Source: a virus. Taken from it: a stretch of 53,683 bases of DNA. The position numbers and the translations under genes were made by a program. The stretch spans positions 1-53,683 of IMG/VR virus record IMGVR_UViG_3300013126_000042, one strand, 5' to 3'. Below, one piece after another: positions 8,626-16,514 of this stretch. Position 1 is the first letter of the stretch. Each line of letters opens with the position of its first letter. The notes under the pieces are model-generated. The model saw only the letters and a list, made by a program, of their open reading frames with translations, made no database searches and was not told the DNA's origin.

Positions 8626-8874
8626 ATGCTTCTATTAGAATTTTTATATTTCAACGATAACACCAACGATTTTTCTGTAGATCGTCGTTATTCTAACGAA
8701 CGAGACAGCAGTATTTTAGAAAAAGATGATACAAGAAAAATACGTCTAACTCTAAGACAAATCAATCAGCTTAGAATGCAGAGCGAAGCTCACGAATTTG
8801 AAAAAGAGTCAGAGTTAGAATTTATCAAACAAATGTACGGAACTCCAGTTGAAGCAGAACAACCAGCCCAATAA
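8626..8874 (+). CDS. small prohead-core-like protein downstream of portal
   Basis: 82 aa, acidic and helical, beginning MLLLEFLYFNDN, with a conserved middle (DDTRKIRLTLRQINQLRMQS) and an EKESELEFIKQMYGTP tail. Similar small proteins follow the portal gene in aquatic T4-like phages, and in T4 itself this position is held by gene 67, an 80-aa prohead core protein. The position and size therefore suggest a core or head-assembly role; I see no catalytic motif. Its last 26 bases overlap the next gene's TTG start. Confidence 0.75.
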   Translation: MLLLEFLYFNDNTNDFSVDRRYSNERDSSILEKDDTRKIRLTLRQINQLRMQSEAHEFEKESELEFIKQMYGTPVEAEQPAQ

Positions 8875-9496
8875 TACTCCTGCATTCGTTCTAGGTAACG
8901 GTGTTAGCAGATTAAAAGTAGATCCTAATTTTTTACTAAAAAGCGGAACAGTCTACGGGTGCAACGCCCAATATAGAGAATTTGAACCCCACTATCTAAT
9001 AGCCGTTGATGTTAAAATGGTCAACGAAATAGTGTCTGCAGGCTATCACAAAAATCATCAGGTTTGGACAAATCCTAACAAAGGAATCAGCTCAAAACAC
9101 GGTTTAAATTTTTTCAGTCCGCATAAAGGGTGGAGCTCAGGACCAACTGCATTGTGGTTTGCATCCACACACGGATACAGAGAAATATACATCTTTGGTT
9201 TTGATTATACCGGTATAAACGGCAAATTTAACAATGTATATGCTGATACATTCAACTATAAAAAGAGCCAAGATTCTGCTACATTCCACGGAAATTGGGC
9301 AAGTCAGACAGAAAAAGTAATAAAAGAATTCCGTAATATTACCTATTACAGAGTAATAGATCCTTCACAAAATTACATTCCGGAAAAACTAAGTAAAGAA
9401 ATATATAATCTAAAACATCTATCATTCGCTGATTTTGAAAAAAGATTTCCGGGCAGTATTTACAGCGACCAAATCCTTCAAAAAACTACCATTTAA
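8849..9496 (+). CDS. GT42/DUF115-like (sialyltransferase-fold) protein inside head operon
   Basis: 215 aa. The N-terminal AFVLGNGVSRLKVD followed by VYGCNAQYREF resembles the nucleotide-sugar binding start of bacterial GT42 sialyltransferases and DUF115-type proteins (GNGPSL...CN..Y). The segment SSGPTALWFASTHGYREIYI then GFDY matches their second signature (SG...A...GY.EIYL.G.D), and a FHGNWASQTEKVIKEF segment occupies the place of the catalytic-His helix in those enzymes. There is no ATG near the conserved start, so I use TTG at 8849, with GGAA about 8 bases upstream, overlapping the previous gene. It lies between two prohead core genes, a place where T4 has no such gene. Glycosyltransferase activity is inferred, not shown. 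Confidence 0.7.
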   Translation: MKQNNQPNNTPAFVLGNGVSRLKVDPNFLLKSGTVYGCNAQYREFEPHYLIAVDVKMVNEIVSAGYHKNHQVWTNPNKGISSKHGLNFFSPHKGWSSGPTALWFASTHGYREIYIFGFDYTGINGKFNNVYADTFNYKKSQDSATFHGNWASQTEKVIKEFRNITYYRVIDPSQNYIPEKLSKEIYNLKHLSFADFEKRFPGSIYSDQILQKTTI

Positions 9497-9516
9497 CGCC
9501 TGAATATTATCTGCGT

Positions 9517-9524
9517 GTTAAATA
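9517..9524 (+). promoter_or_regulatory. candidate late promoter GTTAAATA before core/protease/scaffold/capsid genes
   Basis: GTTAAATA lies in the 65-base gap before the acidic core gene; RNA would begin near 9530 and carry the strong AAGGAG site before the ATG at 9562. The gap and ribosome site support a fresh transcript for the head genes. Confidence 0.4.
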
Positions 9525-9561
9525 AAACTACAGCCTTTTGTCAATTCAAGGAGAATAAATT

Positions 9562-10392
9562 ATGGCAGATAAAACCACACTTGAGCAAATGCTCGAGAGC
9601 TTGGTCAACGATGATCAAGCCAAAGCAGAAGAACTTTTCCACGAGTACGTAGTAGCGAAATCTCGTGAAATTTATGAAAGTCTTATCGAGGACGAACTAG
9701 AAGAAGCTTCAGATGAAGACGAAGATGACGAAGAAGTCGACGAAGCTAGTCACAAAGAAGAAGATGAAGACGACGAAAAAGTAGACGAAGAATTTGAAGA
9801 TATCGCTATCGAAGCTGATGATGATATGGGCGATATGGGCGGAGATCCAACCGACGACCTAGAAGGCGACCTAGAAATGGGCGACGATGAAGGTGACGAG
9901 GGTGAAAAAAGCGAAGAAGAACTTTTCCAAGATCTAGACGCTATCGTTGACGAACTACAAGCCAAGTTTGATGAACTCAAAGGCGGCGACGAAATGGGCG
10001 GCGACGAAGAAATGAAAGACGAGTTTGATCTAGAAACAGTTCGCGAGTATGTAGAAAAAGTTCCAGCTGGACACGGTGCTGAAAAGAAAGGTGCTGCTGA
10101 AAAAGCTGACAACACAAAATCTATTGTAGACAATATGAAGAACGATATGGGCGGCACAACTGCAAACATTCTAAGCGGTCGTGATGGCGCATCTGGTTCC
10201 GAAACAGGTGCACTGAAAGGTAACGGTCTTTTAAAAGGTTCACCAAAAGAAGATAATGCTGGCAACATCAATGTTCCAGGCGGCAAAGCTGGCAATGCGT
10301 TCAGCAAAAAAGAGCCAGGACATGGTGCTGAGAAAAAAGGTTCTGCTGAATCAGCAGACAACAAGCAAAGCCTTTTCCGTGGTCGTAGATAA
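9562..10392 (+). CDS. acidic prohead core (internal scaffold) protein, gp67/gp68-like
   Basis: 276 aa. The N-terminal helix (TTLEQMLESLVNDDQAKAEE, then LFHEYVVAKSREIYESLIED) is the pattern found in prohead core proteins of T4-like phages between genes 20 and 21. It is followed by a very acidic Asp/Glu block (about residues 45-130) and a Gly/Lys-rich C-terminal region with two near-copies of GHGAEKKG(A/S)AE (about residues 172 and 254). Core proteins of this kind form the internal scaffold and are removed by the gp21 protease. A strong ribosome binding site, AAGGAG, precedes the ATG. Synteny (core, 21, 22, 23) supports the call; which T4 core protein it matches is uncertain. Confidence 0.82.
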   Translation: MADKTTLEQMLESLVNDDQAKAEELFHEYVVAKSREIYESLIEDELEEASDEDEDDEEVDEASHKEEDEDDEKVDEEFEDIAIEADDDMGDMGGDPTDDLEGDLEMGDDEGDEGEKSEEELFQDLDAIVDELQAKFDELKGGDEMGGDEEMKDEFDLETVREYVEKVPAGHGAEKKGAAEKADNTKSIVDNMKNDMGGTTANILSGRDGASGSETGALKGNGLLKGSPKEDNAGNINVPGGKAGNAFSKKEPGHGAEKKGSAESADNKQSLFRGRR

Positions 10393-10405
10393 TAGGACTA
10401 TATAG

Positions 10406-11035
10406 GTGAAAACTACTCTATCAGAACATTTGAGTTTTGACCAGGCTAAGATTGTCTTGGAGCGAGATGAGAGCAGTGACGGTAAAAAGTCGCTGCACTT
10501 AAACGGGATTTGCATCCAAGGAGACATCCGTAATGCAAATCAACGTGTTTATTCTTCTCAGGAAATTGGCAGGGCTGTCAAAACGCTCAACGAACAGATC
10601 TCTGGCGGCTACTCAGTTCTTGGAGAAGTTGATCATCCTCAGGATTTGAAAATCAATCTTGATCGTGTTAGTCACATGATTACCAAGATGTGGATGGACG
10701 GTCCTAACGGCTACGGAAAACTTAAAATCCTCCCTACTCCAATGGGTCAACTAGTACAGACTATGTTGGAGTCGGGAGTGAAACTAGGAGTTTCAAGCAG
10801 GGGCAGTGGCGAAGTTGACGGCAGCGGTAATGTCCAAGGTTTTGAAATTATTACAGTGGACGTTGTTGCACAACCCAGCGCCCCGGGAGCTTATCCTACA
10901 CCAGTTTATGAACACCTTATGAATAATACAGGTGGATATCAGGCATTTAGAATAGCACAAGAAGTCAAAGGCGATCTTAAGGCACAGAAATACCTAGCAG
11001 AGAGTCTCAAGAGAATTATCTCTGGACTCAAATAA
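10406..11035 (+). CDS. gp21: prohead maturation protease gp21
   Basis: 209 aa. This serine protease cleaves core, scaffold and capsid precursors after (I/L)-x-E and then itself. Motifs seen: NGICIQGDIRNANQRVYS near the N-terminus; GEVDHPQ with the probable catalytic His77; GVSSRGSG with the catalytic Ser at 130/131; and a VDVVAQPSAP strand after it. The C-terminus holds KYLAESL, whose L-A-E fits a self-cleavage site. The start is GTG at 10406 with TAGGA upstream. Order between core and scaffold genes is as in T4. Confidence 0.94.
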   Translation: MKTTLSEHLSFDQAKIVLERDESSDGKKSLHLNGICIQGDIRNANQRVYSSQEIGRAVKTLNEQISGGYSVLGEVDHPQDLKINLDRVSHMITKMWMDGPNGYGKLKILPTPMGQLVQTMLESGVKLGVSSRGSGEVDGSGNVQGFEIITVDVVAQPSAPGAYPTPVYEHLMNNTGGYQAFRIAQEVKGDLKAQKYLAESLKRIISGLK

Positions 11036-11049
11036 CAGAGGAGAATCAC

Positions 11050-12147
11050 ATGTTAGATATAGTAAAACAGTTGTTTGAAAACAATGTGATTTCCGAAGAG
11101 ATCAAATCGGAAATTGAAAATGCTTGGCAAAGCAGAATTCAAGAAAACCGTGATCAAGTCACTGCTGAACTACGTGAAGAGTTCGCTCAGAAATATGAGC
11201 ACGACAAGTCTGCAATGGTAGAGGCTGTTGAAGCCATGCTATCCGACAGACTACAAGCAGAACTAGGCGAACTTGCAGAAGATCGTCAAGGCCTAATTGA
11301 AGCCCGTGCAAAATATCACAAGAAAATGAAAGACGATTCCAAAGCAATGGAATCATTTGTCTTGAATAATCTTAAGAAAGAATTGAGCGAATTACACGAA
11401 GATCGCAAGCAGGTAGCATCTAATGTTGCTAAATTAGAATCTTTTATCGTGGATGCCCTAGCGAAAGAAATCGCAGAATTCCACAGCGACAAAAAAGACC
11501 TAGCTGAAACCAAAGTTAAATTGGTTCGCGAAAGCAAGGTAAAATTTGAAGCAATGAAAAAAGATTTTATTGCACGTTCAGCTAAAATCATTGAAGAAAC
11601 AGTGTCGAAAGGCCTACGTTCTGAAATGACACAGCTACGCGAAGACATCGAAGCTGCTCGTAAGAATGACTTTGGTCGCAGAATTTTTGAAAGTTTCGCC
11701 AGCGAATATGCTGCATCTCACTTAAATGAGAAATCTGAAACTGCAAAACTTCTTCAAGTTGTAAAACAAAAAGAAGCAGAGCTAGAAGAAGCAGCTAAAA
11801 TTGTTGCAGAAACACAACAACTAGTAGAAAGCAAAGAATCTCAATTACGTATTGCTAAAGATTCAGCTACTCGTAAAGAATTAATGAGCGAGTTGTTAAA
11901 TCCTTTAGCAGGCGATAAGAAGGAAGTCATGAGCAGTCTATTAGAATCAGTTCAAACTGAAAAGCTACGTACAGCTTTCGACAAGTACCTACCAGCTGTA
12001 ATGAACGGCACAGGTGCACCGGCGAAGAAAGTACTATCAGAAGGCAAAGAAATCACAGGCGATAAAGCACAGGCACAAGCTATCGGCGGAGAGGAAAAAA
12101 CCGCTGAAATTTTTGACATCCGCAGGCTTGCGGGACTTAAAGTTTAA
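11050..12147 (+). CDS. gp22: prohead scaffolding core protein gp22
   Basis: 365 aa, almost entirely long charged alpha-helix/coiled coil (about residues 20-290), as expected for the major scaffold protein around which gp23 assembles and which gp21 later digests to peptides. The N-terminus MLDIVKQLFENNVISEEIK and the C-terminal segment LRTAFDKYLPAVMNG are family-typical. Several (I/L)-x-E tripeptides are available for cleavage. Strong AGAGGAG site; 14 bases after gp21 and 11 before gp23. Confidence 0.92.
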   Translation: MLDIVKQLFENNVISEEIKSEIENAWQSRIQENRDQVTAELREEFAQKYEHDKSAMVEAVEAMLSDRLQAELGELAEDRQGLIEARAKYHKKMKDDSKAMESFVLNNLKKELSELHEDRKQVASNVAKLESFIVDALAKEIAEFHSDKKDLAETKVKLVRESKVKFEAMKKDFIARSAKIIEETVSKGLRSEMTQLREDIEAARKNDFGRRIFESFASEYAASHLNEKSETAKLLQVVKQKEAELEEAAKIVAETQQLVESKESQLRIAKDSATRKELMSELLNPLAGDKKEVMSSLLESVQTEKLRTAFDKYLPAVMNGTGAPAKKVLSEGKEITGDKAQAQAIGGEEKTAEIFDIRRLAGLKV

Positions 12148-12158
12148 GGAGAACTATA

Positions 12159-13331
12159 ATGTCACAACTACTCGAGTCACGCTGGTCGGAAACCAAAGAG
12201 GCACTACTTGAAGGCCTACAAGGTACTAAGCGTACAGTGATGGCAACTACTCTAGAGAATACCCGCAAGTATCTCGCAGAAAGTGCTACCTCTGGTGCTA
12301 CATCCGCCGGTAACGTTGCAACCCTAAATCGTGTGATCCTTCCAGTGATCAGACGTGTGATGCCTACGGTCATCGCTAATGAATTAGTTGGCGTACAGCC
12401 AATGACTGGACCAGTTGGTCAGATCCATACCTTACGTGTTCGCTATGCAGATAGCTTTAACAGCACATCGGGTACTGATGTAACCGCTGGTGAAGAGGCA
12501 CTAAGCCCATTCAAGATTGCAGAAGGTTATTCTGGTTCTGCTGCTAACGACAAAGCTGCTGCTACAGCCGCTTTAGAAGGTGTAGCTGGAAACAGAATGA
12601 GCATTCAAATCTTGAAACAAACTGTTGAAGCTAAAACTCGTAAGTTATCAGCTCGCTGGACTTTCGAAGCTGCACAAGATGCACAAGCTCAACAAGGTAT
12701 CGATATCGAAGCAGAAATCATGGCAGCTCTTGCTCAAGAAATCACTGCTGAAATCGATCAAGAAGTTCTTGGATCATTGAATTCATTGGCTGGTACAGTA
12801 CTAACCTATGACCAAAACGCAGTTTCTGGTACTGCTACATTCGTTGGTGACGAACACGCTGCTTTAGCTGTTCAGATCAATCGTGTTGCAAACTTGATCG
12901 CTCAGCGTACACGTCGTGGTGCTGGTAACTGGGCTGTTGTATCTCCAACAGTTCTAACATTGCTACAAAGCGCAACAACTTCTGCATTCGCAAGAACCAC
13001 AGAAGGCACATTTGAAGCACCTACAAACACCAAGTTTGTTGGTACATTGAACAGCGCAATGAAGATCTATGTTAACGGCTATGCAACATCTGATGATGTT
13101 TTAGTTGGCTACAAAGGTTCTAGCGAATCTGACGCAGCAGCATTCTATTGCCCATACATTCCATTGATGAGCAGTGGTGTTGTTCTAGATCCTAGCACAT
13201 TTGAGCCAGTAGTTAGCTTCATGACACGTTATGGATATGTTGAGTTAACAAACACAGCATCATCTCTAGGTAACGCTGCTGACTATCTAGGCAAGGTTGC
13301 TGTAACTACAGCTAACCTAAAATTTGCTTAA
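12159..13331 (+). CDS. gp23: major capsid protein gp23
   Basis: 390 aa, shorter than T4 gp23 (about 520 aa), as usual for aquatic relatives. The propeptide ends with KYLAE; the L-A-E at residues 39-41 fits gp21 cleavage, giving a mature chain starting SATSGATSAG. HK97-fold landmarks of the family: RVILPVIRRVMPTVIANELV followed by GVQPMTGPVGQI, and near the C-terminus FYCPYIPLM then FMTRYGYVEL. Strong ribosome site AAGGAG. The gene ends in a strong terminator, closing the head operon. Identification is secure. Confidence 0.97.
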   Translation: MSQLLESRWSETKEALLEGLQGTKRTVMATTLENTRKYLAESATSGATSAGNVATLNRVILPVIRRVMPTVIANELVGVQPMTGPVGQIHTLRVRYADSFNSTSGTDVTAGEEALSPFKIAEGYSGSAANDKAAATAALEGVAGNRMSIQILKQTVEAKTRKLSARWTFEAAQDAQAQQGIDIEAEIMAALAQEITAEIDQEVLGSLNSLAGTVLTYDQNAVSGTATFVGDEHAALAVQINRVANLIAQRTRRGAGNWAVVSPTVLTLLQSATTSAFARTTEGTFEAPTNTKFVGTLNSAMKIYVNGYATSDDVLVGYKGSSESDAAAFYCPYIPLMSSGVVLDPSTFEPVVSFMTRYGYVELTNTASSLGNAADYLGKVAVTTANLKFA

Positions 13332-13352
13332 TAGTAAATTTTCTAGTAAATC

Positions 13353-13380
13353 AAAAAGGCTCTTCGGAGCCTTTTTGTTT
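13353..13380 (+). terminator. Rho-independent terminator after gp23
   Basis: AAAAAGGCTC, loop TTCG, GAGCCTTTTT: a perfect 10-bp stem closed by the very stable C(UUCG)G tetraloop and followed by a T run. It lies 21 bases after the gp23 stop. Confidence 0.93.
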
Positions 13381-13382
13381 GG

Positions 13383-13390
13383 CGTAAATA
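13383..13390 (+). promoter_or_regulatory. candidate late promoter CGTAAATA
   Basis: TAAATA core directly behind the gp23 terminator and 8 bases before the ATG at 13399; RNA start would be within about two bases of the start codon. Confidence 0.4.
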
Positions 13391-13398
13391 TCTGAGTT

Positions 13399-13668
13399 AT
13401 GCAGATAGAATCAGAAAAGGATTTTCCGCAGTTAAGAGAACAGCTTAGAATTTGGCGTAAACGGTTTTCGATGTTTGCGCATGACGTTAATCAAATTGAA
13501 CACATTATAGAAAATCATATACAGAATTATAGCATAGCAGGCGTAAATTACAGACAAACTAAAAGCAAAAAATATCTTGAAGATGCACAAAAAGAAATTG
13601 AAGAGATTAACAGAATTTTATTAACAGTAGAAAAACTAGAGCTAATGGCTCTAATGAGTAGAGGATAA
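13399..13668 (+). CDS. small coiled-coil protein after capsid gene, function unknown
   Basis: 89 aa, strongly helical and charged (LREQLRIWRKRFSMFAHDVN, then KYLEDAQKEIEEINRILL). No catalytic or binding motif is seen. It stands alone between the gp23 terminator and the next promoter, with a TAAATA motif just upstream and no clear ribosome binding site. A heptad-like pattern is shared with the 87-aa protein at 50103-50366, but I cannot tell whether they are related. Confidence 0.65.
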   Translation: MQIESEKDFPQLREQLRIWRKRFSMFAHDVNQIEHIIENHIQNYSIAGVNYRQTKSKKYLEDAQKEIEEINRILLTVEKLELMALMSRG

Positions 13669-13671
13669 ATA
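13664..13671 (+). promoter_or_regulatory. candidate late promoter GATAAATA
   Basis: GATAAATA at the end of the 89-aa gene, giving a predicted RNA start near 13677 and an approximately 80-nt leader before the ATG at 13758. Confidence 0.5.
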
Positions 13672-13757
13672 AAATATCATAAGGTAAGTGCCGTATGATT
13701 CGGACTTATGCGGTACCCACCGCGTAGACCTAGAACGTCAACACAAGGAGAAAACAA
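13672..13757 (+). promoter_or_regulatory. structured 5' leader upstream of 156-aa virion protein
   Basis: Two hairpins can form: TAAGT/ACTTA plus CCG/CGG with one bulged G around a 7-nt loop (13685-13708), then GCGG-TACCCA-CCGC (13710-13723). The strong AAGGAG ribosome site (13745-13750) lies outside both. No match to a riboswitch family I know. Confidence 0.4.
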
Positions 13758-14228
13758 ATGGGACGTCCACTGAAAAAAGATGTATATGGTACTGATGTTA
13801 TCGGTACTCCGGCAAGTGCAACAGGTATTACTTGCGAGTTTTGGGATGGTTCTACCAACCAAACAGATGGTGTGATTATTAAACAACGAGGTGCCAGCAG
13901 TTTTGTTGTTTGCCGTATTGGACAAATTTCAACACCGGCCAATTACAAAGTTTGTAAACTAGTTAATACTACTCCTAACGCAGATGGAGAAATGCGAATC
14001 CAAGGATCTACTACTGGCTTGTTAGATCAGGGATTAGTACCTATTGCTAAACTCACAAGAAGAATCGCTTACGGTTTTCCTTCTAGCCCAGATCTAAGTA
14101 ATGGATTCTGGAGAGGTGAAGATTCAAACGATGCAAATAATCACGATCAAACCAAATACAACTGGTATCTAGAAAATGATTCGTCTGCAGACTATATCGT
14201 ATTAACACCGATCACTGCAACAATGTAA
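13758..14228 (+). CDS. conserved virion structural protein (MGRPLKKDV family)
   Basis: 156 aa. The N-terminus MGRPLKKDVYGTDVIGTPAS is a pattern I associate with small virion proteins conserved in aquatic T4-like phages, here at the head of the fibre region. It is rich in beta-strand and Gly/Thr (GVIIKQRGASSFVVCRIG) with an acidic C-terminal part (GEDSNDANNHDQTKYNWYLE). No enzyme motif. Strong ribosome site AAGGAG and a structured leader precede it, so expression is probably high and controlled separately from gp23. Possible decoration or neck/fibre-attachment protein; the exact place in the virion is unknown. Confidence 0.72.
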   Translation: MGRPLKKDVYGTDVIGTPASATGITCEFWDGSTNQTDGVIIKQRGASSFVVCRIGQISTPANYKVCKLVNTTPNADGEMRIQGSTTGLLDQGLVPIAKLTRRIAYGFPSSPDLSNGFWRGEDSNDANNHDQTKYNWYLENDSSADYIVLTPITATM

Positions 14229-14241
14229 TCTAGGAAATACG

Positions 14242-15309
14242 ATGGGACAGTTTCTTCAGGTAAACGGCGACTATAATATTAAGACCAAAGAAGGATCTAA
14301 GATAACATTAGATCCTGGTCTTACAGGCCAGGTTAGAGTAACAGGGGACCTTGTAGTCGAAGGTGACACTCTCACGGTTAGTGCTGAAAATTTAAATGTT
14401 AATGACAATATTATAATTTTAAATTACGGAGAAACTGGTCCAGGTGTTAGCTTACAATATTCAGGTATTGAAATTGATAGAGGAAGTTACGTAGATTCTT
14501 CGCAGGTTCCTAGAGCAGCATTTTTATTTGATGAATCTATCGAATCTTGGATCATCGCCAACGGCAGTGTTCCAAATCCTTTGAGTTTTGAAAATAGTAA
14601 TTTAAAACTGAGAAGAATTTACACCGATTCAACACAGCCAGATTTGATTTTAATTAGAAACGGCAGCGGTGTTGTTAATGTAGGAAACAGAGAAATTGAT
14701 GACGACGGAGTGGCCACTGGAAATTCACCGTATGAGAATTTAGTCACTGACGACGACGATGTACCTAATAAAAAATATGTAGATGATGCTATTCAAAATA
14801 ATCCCACATTTCAGATTAGATCACCGGGTGTGGGAGATTCTACTGCTACTGACACAAGAATAATTATTGCAGACTCCGATGTTCCTGATGATATAACCAA
14901 TCCCGGATCTATACAGTATTTTAATTTTGAAACAGTATCTAATGTTAATGAAAGCACTATAGGTGTGTTCGTAGACGGAGTTCAAAATACATTTTTTTAT
15001 AACGATCGAACAGCAATACAAGGATTAGAAATCCAAGACACTGTAATAAGCACTGGGTTTGGATTAAGCGGGCAACCTATTAGATTAAGTACTCCGGGAT
15101 CCGGAAAAGTTATTTTAGAATATGCTTTAGAAATAGAAAACGATGCACACGGCACTGGTTCAGGACCTACTTATAATGCAGGTTCAACTTTGCTATACAC
15201 AGGTACAGAAGAAACTGGTAATTCTGGAATATTTTTTGTAACCTCAGCTGATAACCGTGATGAATTAATGAGTAGACGTAGATCTCTAGTTTGGAGCATG
15301 CTATTTTAA
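14242..15309 (+). CDS. virion/fibre structural protein
   Basis: 355 aa. A beta-rich protein whose N-terminal part (residues 1-100) has fibre-like repeated strands: GLTGQVRVTGDLVVEGDT, then LNVNDNIIILNYGETGPGV. It includes the NKKYVDDAI motif (about residue 175) common in fibre proteins where a shaft ends. Ends in a basic RRRSLVWSML tail. A TAGGAAA site precedes the ATG. By composition, repeats and location it is a short tail fibre or whisker-type component; no precise T4 counterpart is recognised. Confidence 0.72.
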   Translation: MGQFLQVNGDYNIKTKEGSKITLDPGLTGQVRVTGDLVVEGDTLTVSAENLNVNDNIIILNYGETGPGVSLQYSGIEIDRGSYVDSSQVPRAAFLFDESIESWIIANGSVPNPLSFENSNLKLRRIYTDSTQPDLILIRNGSGVVNVGNREIDDDGVATGNSPYENLVTDDDDVPNKKYVDDAIQNNPTFQIRSPGVGDSTATDTRIIIADSDVPDDITNPGSIQYFNFETVSNVNESTIGVFVDGVQNTFFYNDRTAIQGLEIQDTVISTGFGLSGQPIRLSTPGSGKVILEYALEIENDAHGTGSGPTYNAGSTLLYTGTEETGNSGIFFVTSADNRDELMSRRRSLVWSMLF

Positions 15310-15312
15310 ATA
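15305..15312 (+). promoter_or_regulatory. candidate late promoter TTTAAATA
   Basis: TTTAAATA spans the stop of the 355-aa gene, 10 bases before the ATG at 15323, followed by a GAGAGA ribosome site. Weak because T-rich AT sequence is common here. Confidence 0.25.
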
Positions 15313-15322
15313 AGAGAGAATT

Positions 15323-15889
15323 ATGATAACAAACACACCAGTATTTTCAACCGCACTAACTGATGCATATCAAATTTTTAAAGCTACTGATACCGGTGCT
15401 ACTGGCGGAACTGCAGAAAGACGTGCAGTCACAACAATAATTTTATGTAATACAGGAACAGTTAATCTTACAGATGAAACAGTTAATCAATCTACAGTTA
15501 ATATCTATATTGTAGATAGTTCAAAAGCAGGTTATACAACTCCAGGTACATATAATTTAGTAGCAAGTAATTTAATCATTCCAGCAGGAGAAACATTTTT
15601 CTTTTCAGAAGAACGAATAGTTTTAGATAACAACGATTCTATTCATGTAAGTTGCACAACGGGCGGCACAGAAACTGCTGGATCGTTTGTGGTCGGAGCA
15701 AATTATAAAATTTTAACATTAGGCACTACAACAAATTGGAACGTTGTCGCCCCAACTTCTACTCAAAGATCTTGGGGAGGAGGATCCCCTACAGTAGGAG
15801 ATACTTTTACTGCCGGTGCAGCAGGATCCGGTGACGGAACAGCTATACGTTGTTTGTTGACTGCAACTGTGAGTTCATTAGAAGTATGA
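15323..15889 (+). CDS. short beta-sandwich virion protein with inserted repeat domain
   Basis: 188 aa. Residues 1-115 and the last 15 match the layout of two other small proteins in this window (110 aa at 18773 and 108 aa at 32536): N-terminal strand, CNTG or CNLS or CNRS turn, 'V-strands' and a C-terminal TVSxxE strand. Between the last two strands there is an extra block (about residues 120-175) containing NYKILTLGTTTNWNVVAP and GDTFTAGAAGSGDGTA. This resembles the short inserted module common in phage fibre proteins (Y.I...GTTD...G..F.A.G.G.GTGTA). Role: fibre or virion surface protein. Stop overlaps the next start as ATGA. Confidence 0.7.
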   Translation: MITNTPVFSTALTDAYQIFKATDTGATGGTAERRAVTTIILCNTGTVNLTDETVNQSTVNIYIVDSSKAGYTTPGTYNLVASNLIIPAGETFFFSEERIVLDNNDSIHVSCTTGGTETAGSFVVGANYKILTLGTTTNWNVVAPTSTQRSWGGGSPTVGDTFTAGAAGSGDGTAIRCLLTATVSSLEV

Positions 15890-16512
15890 AATTTCTAAAA
15901 CAAAAACATCTCGGAAAATTCAGTGTGAGAGATCAAACACTGTTTACCAATCAATATGGTCGTGCTGTTATGGACCTTACCGGAGGATTGAGACTGCCTC
16001 AAGGTACTACGGCCCAGCGTCCGCAGACTTCCGGAGTAAGATATCCAGCATCCGGAGTTTCGTCAAGTTCGGAATATGCAGACGGACTAATACGTTATAA
16101 TCTTACACTTAATCAATTAGAATGTCTTATTGCTGGTGTTTGGGAAGCAGTAAGAGCTGCCGGCGGCGGCACAGTTATAAAACAAACCATAGGTCCTGGA
16201 GACGGTGTAGAACAATATTTTGGTCCTTTGCAAAATCTTGGTGTGAATTGGTCTCCTCCAACATTAGTAGCGGGAGGTAGTGCCGGCACAGGACTTTACA
16301 CTTATCCGTTAATCGTTTTAGTTGAAAATGTAATACAAATTTACAGCGATAATTGGACATTGGTACAAAACCCAGCAGGTGTTCCTTCGGCCGCTTTCTA
16401 CGGTGGCGCAGGAAGCTATCCTGCAGGGTATTATCTAGATTTTGGCGCTAGCCCTTTAGGAACTGTTCCTCTCAATAAGTATGTAACGGTTTTCTATAAC
16501 TTCGGAAACTAA
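15886..16512 (+). CDS. fibre-associated virion protein
   Basis: 208 aa from the ATG overlapping the previous stop (ATGA); a TTG twelve codons earlier is less likely. The N-terminus MKFLKQKHLGKFSVRDQTLF is basic. Then comes the AQRPQTSGVRYPASG segment, also seen in fibre C-termini here (AQRPTAYAVLGMTRFN at 17716-18768), and a Y.L..NQLEC...GVWE motif resembling the W-containing end motif of the neighbouring fibres. The C-terminal half is beta-rich, Gly/Tyr-rich. Probably a short fibre or fibre tip protein; no catalytic signature. Confidence 0.7.
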   Translation: MKFLKQKHLGKFSVRDQTLFTNQYGRAVMDLTGGLRLPQGTTAQRPQTSGVRYPASGVSSSSEYADGLIRYNLTLNQLECLIAGVWEAVRAAGGGTVIKQTIGPGDGVEQYFGPLQNLGVNWSPPTLVAGGSAGTGLYTYPLIVLVENVIQIYSDNWTLVQNPAGVPSAAFYGGAGSYPAGYYLDFGASPLGTVPLNKYVTVFYNFGN

Positions 16513-16514
16513 TC

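Noticed and set aside
9750-10364. 204-aa Ser/Pro-rich minus-strand open frame over the acidic core gene
   Set aside because: A shadow of the Asp/Glu-rich codons (GAC/GAA read backwards gives Ser/Phe); plus-strand gene has strong start signals and synteny.
15850-15885. TTG start for the 208-aa fibre protein
   Set aside because: It would give a 40-base overlap and a Cys-rich N-terminus unlike virion proteins; the ATG at 15886 overlaps the upstream stop as ATGA like other genes here.
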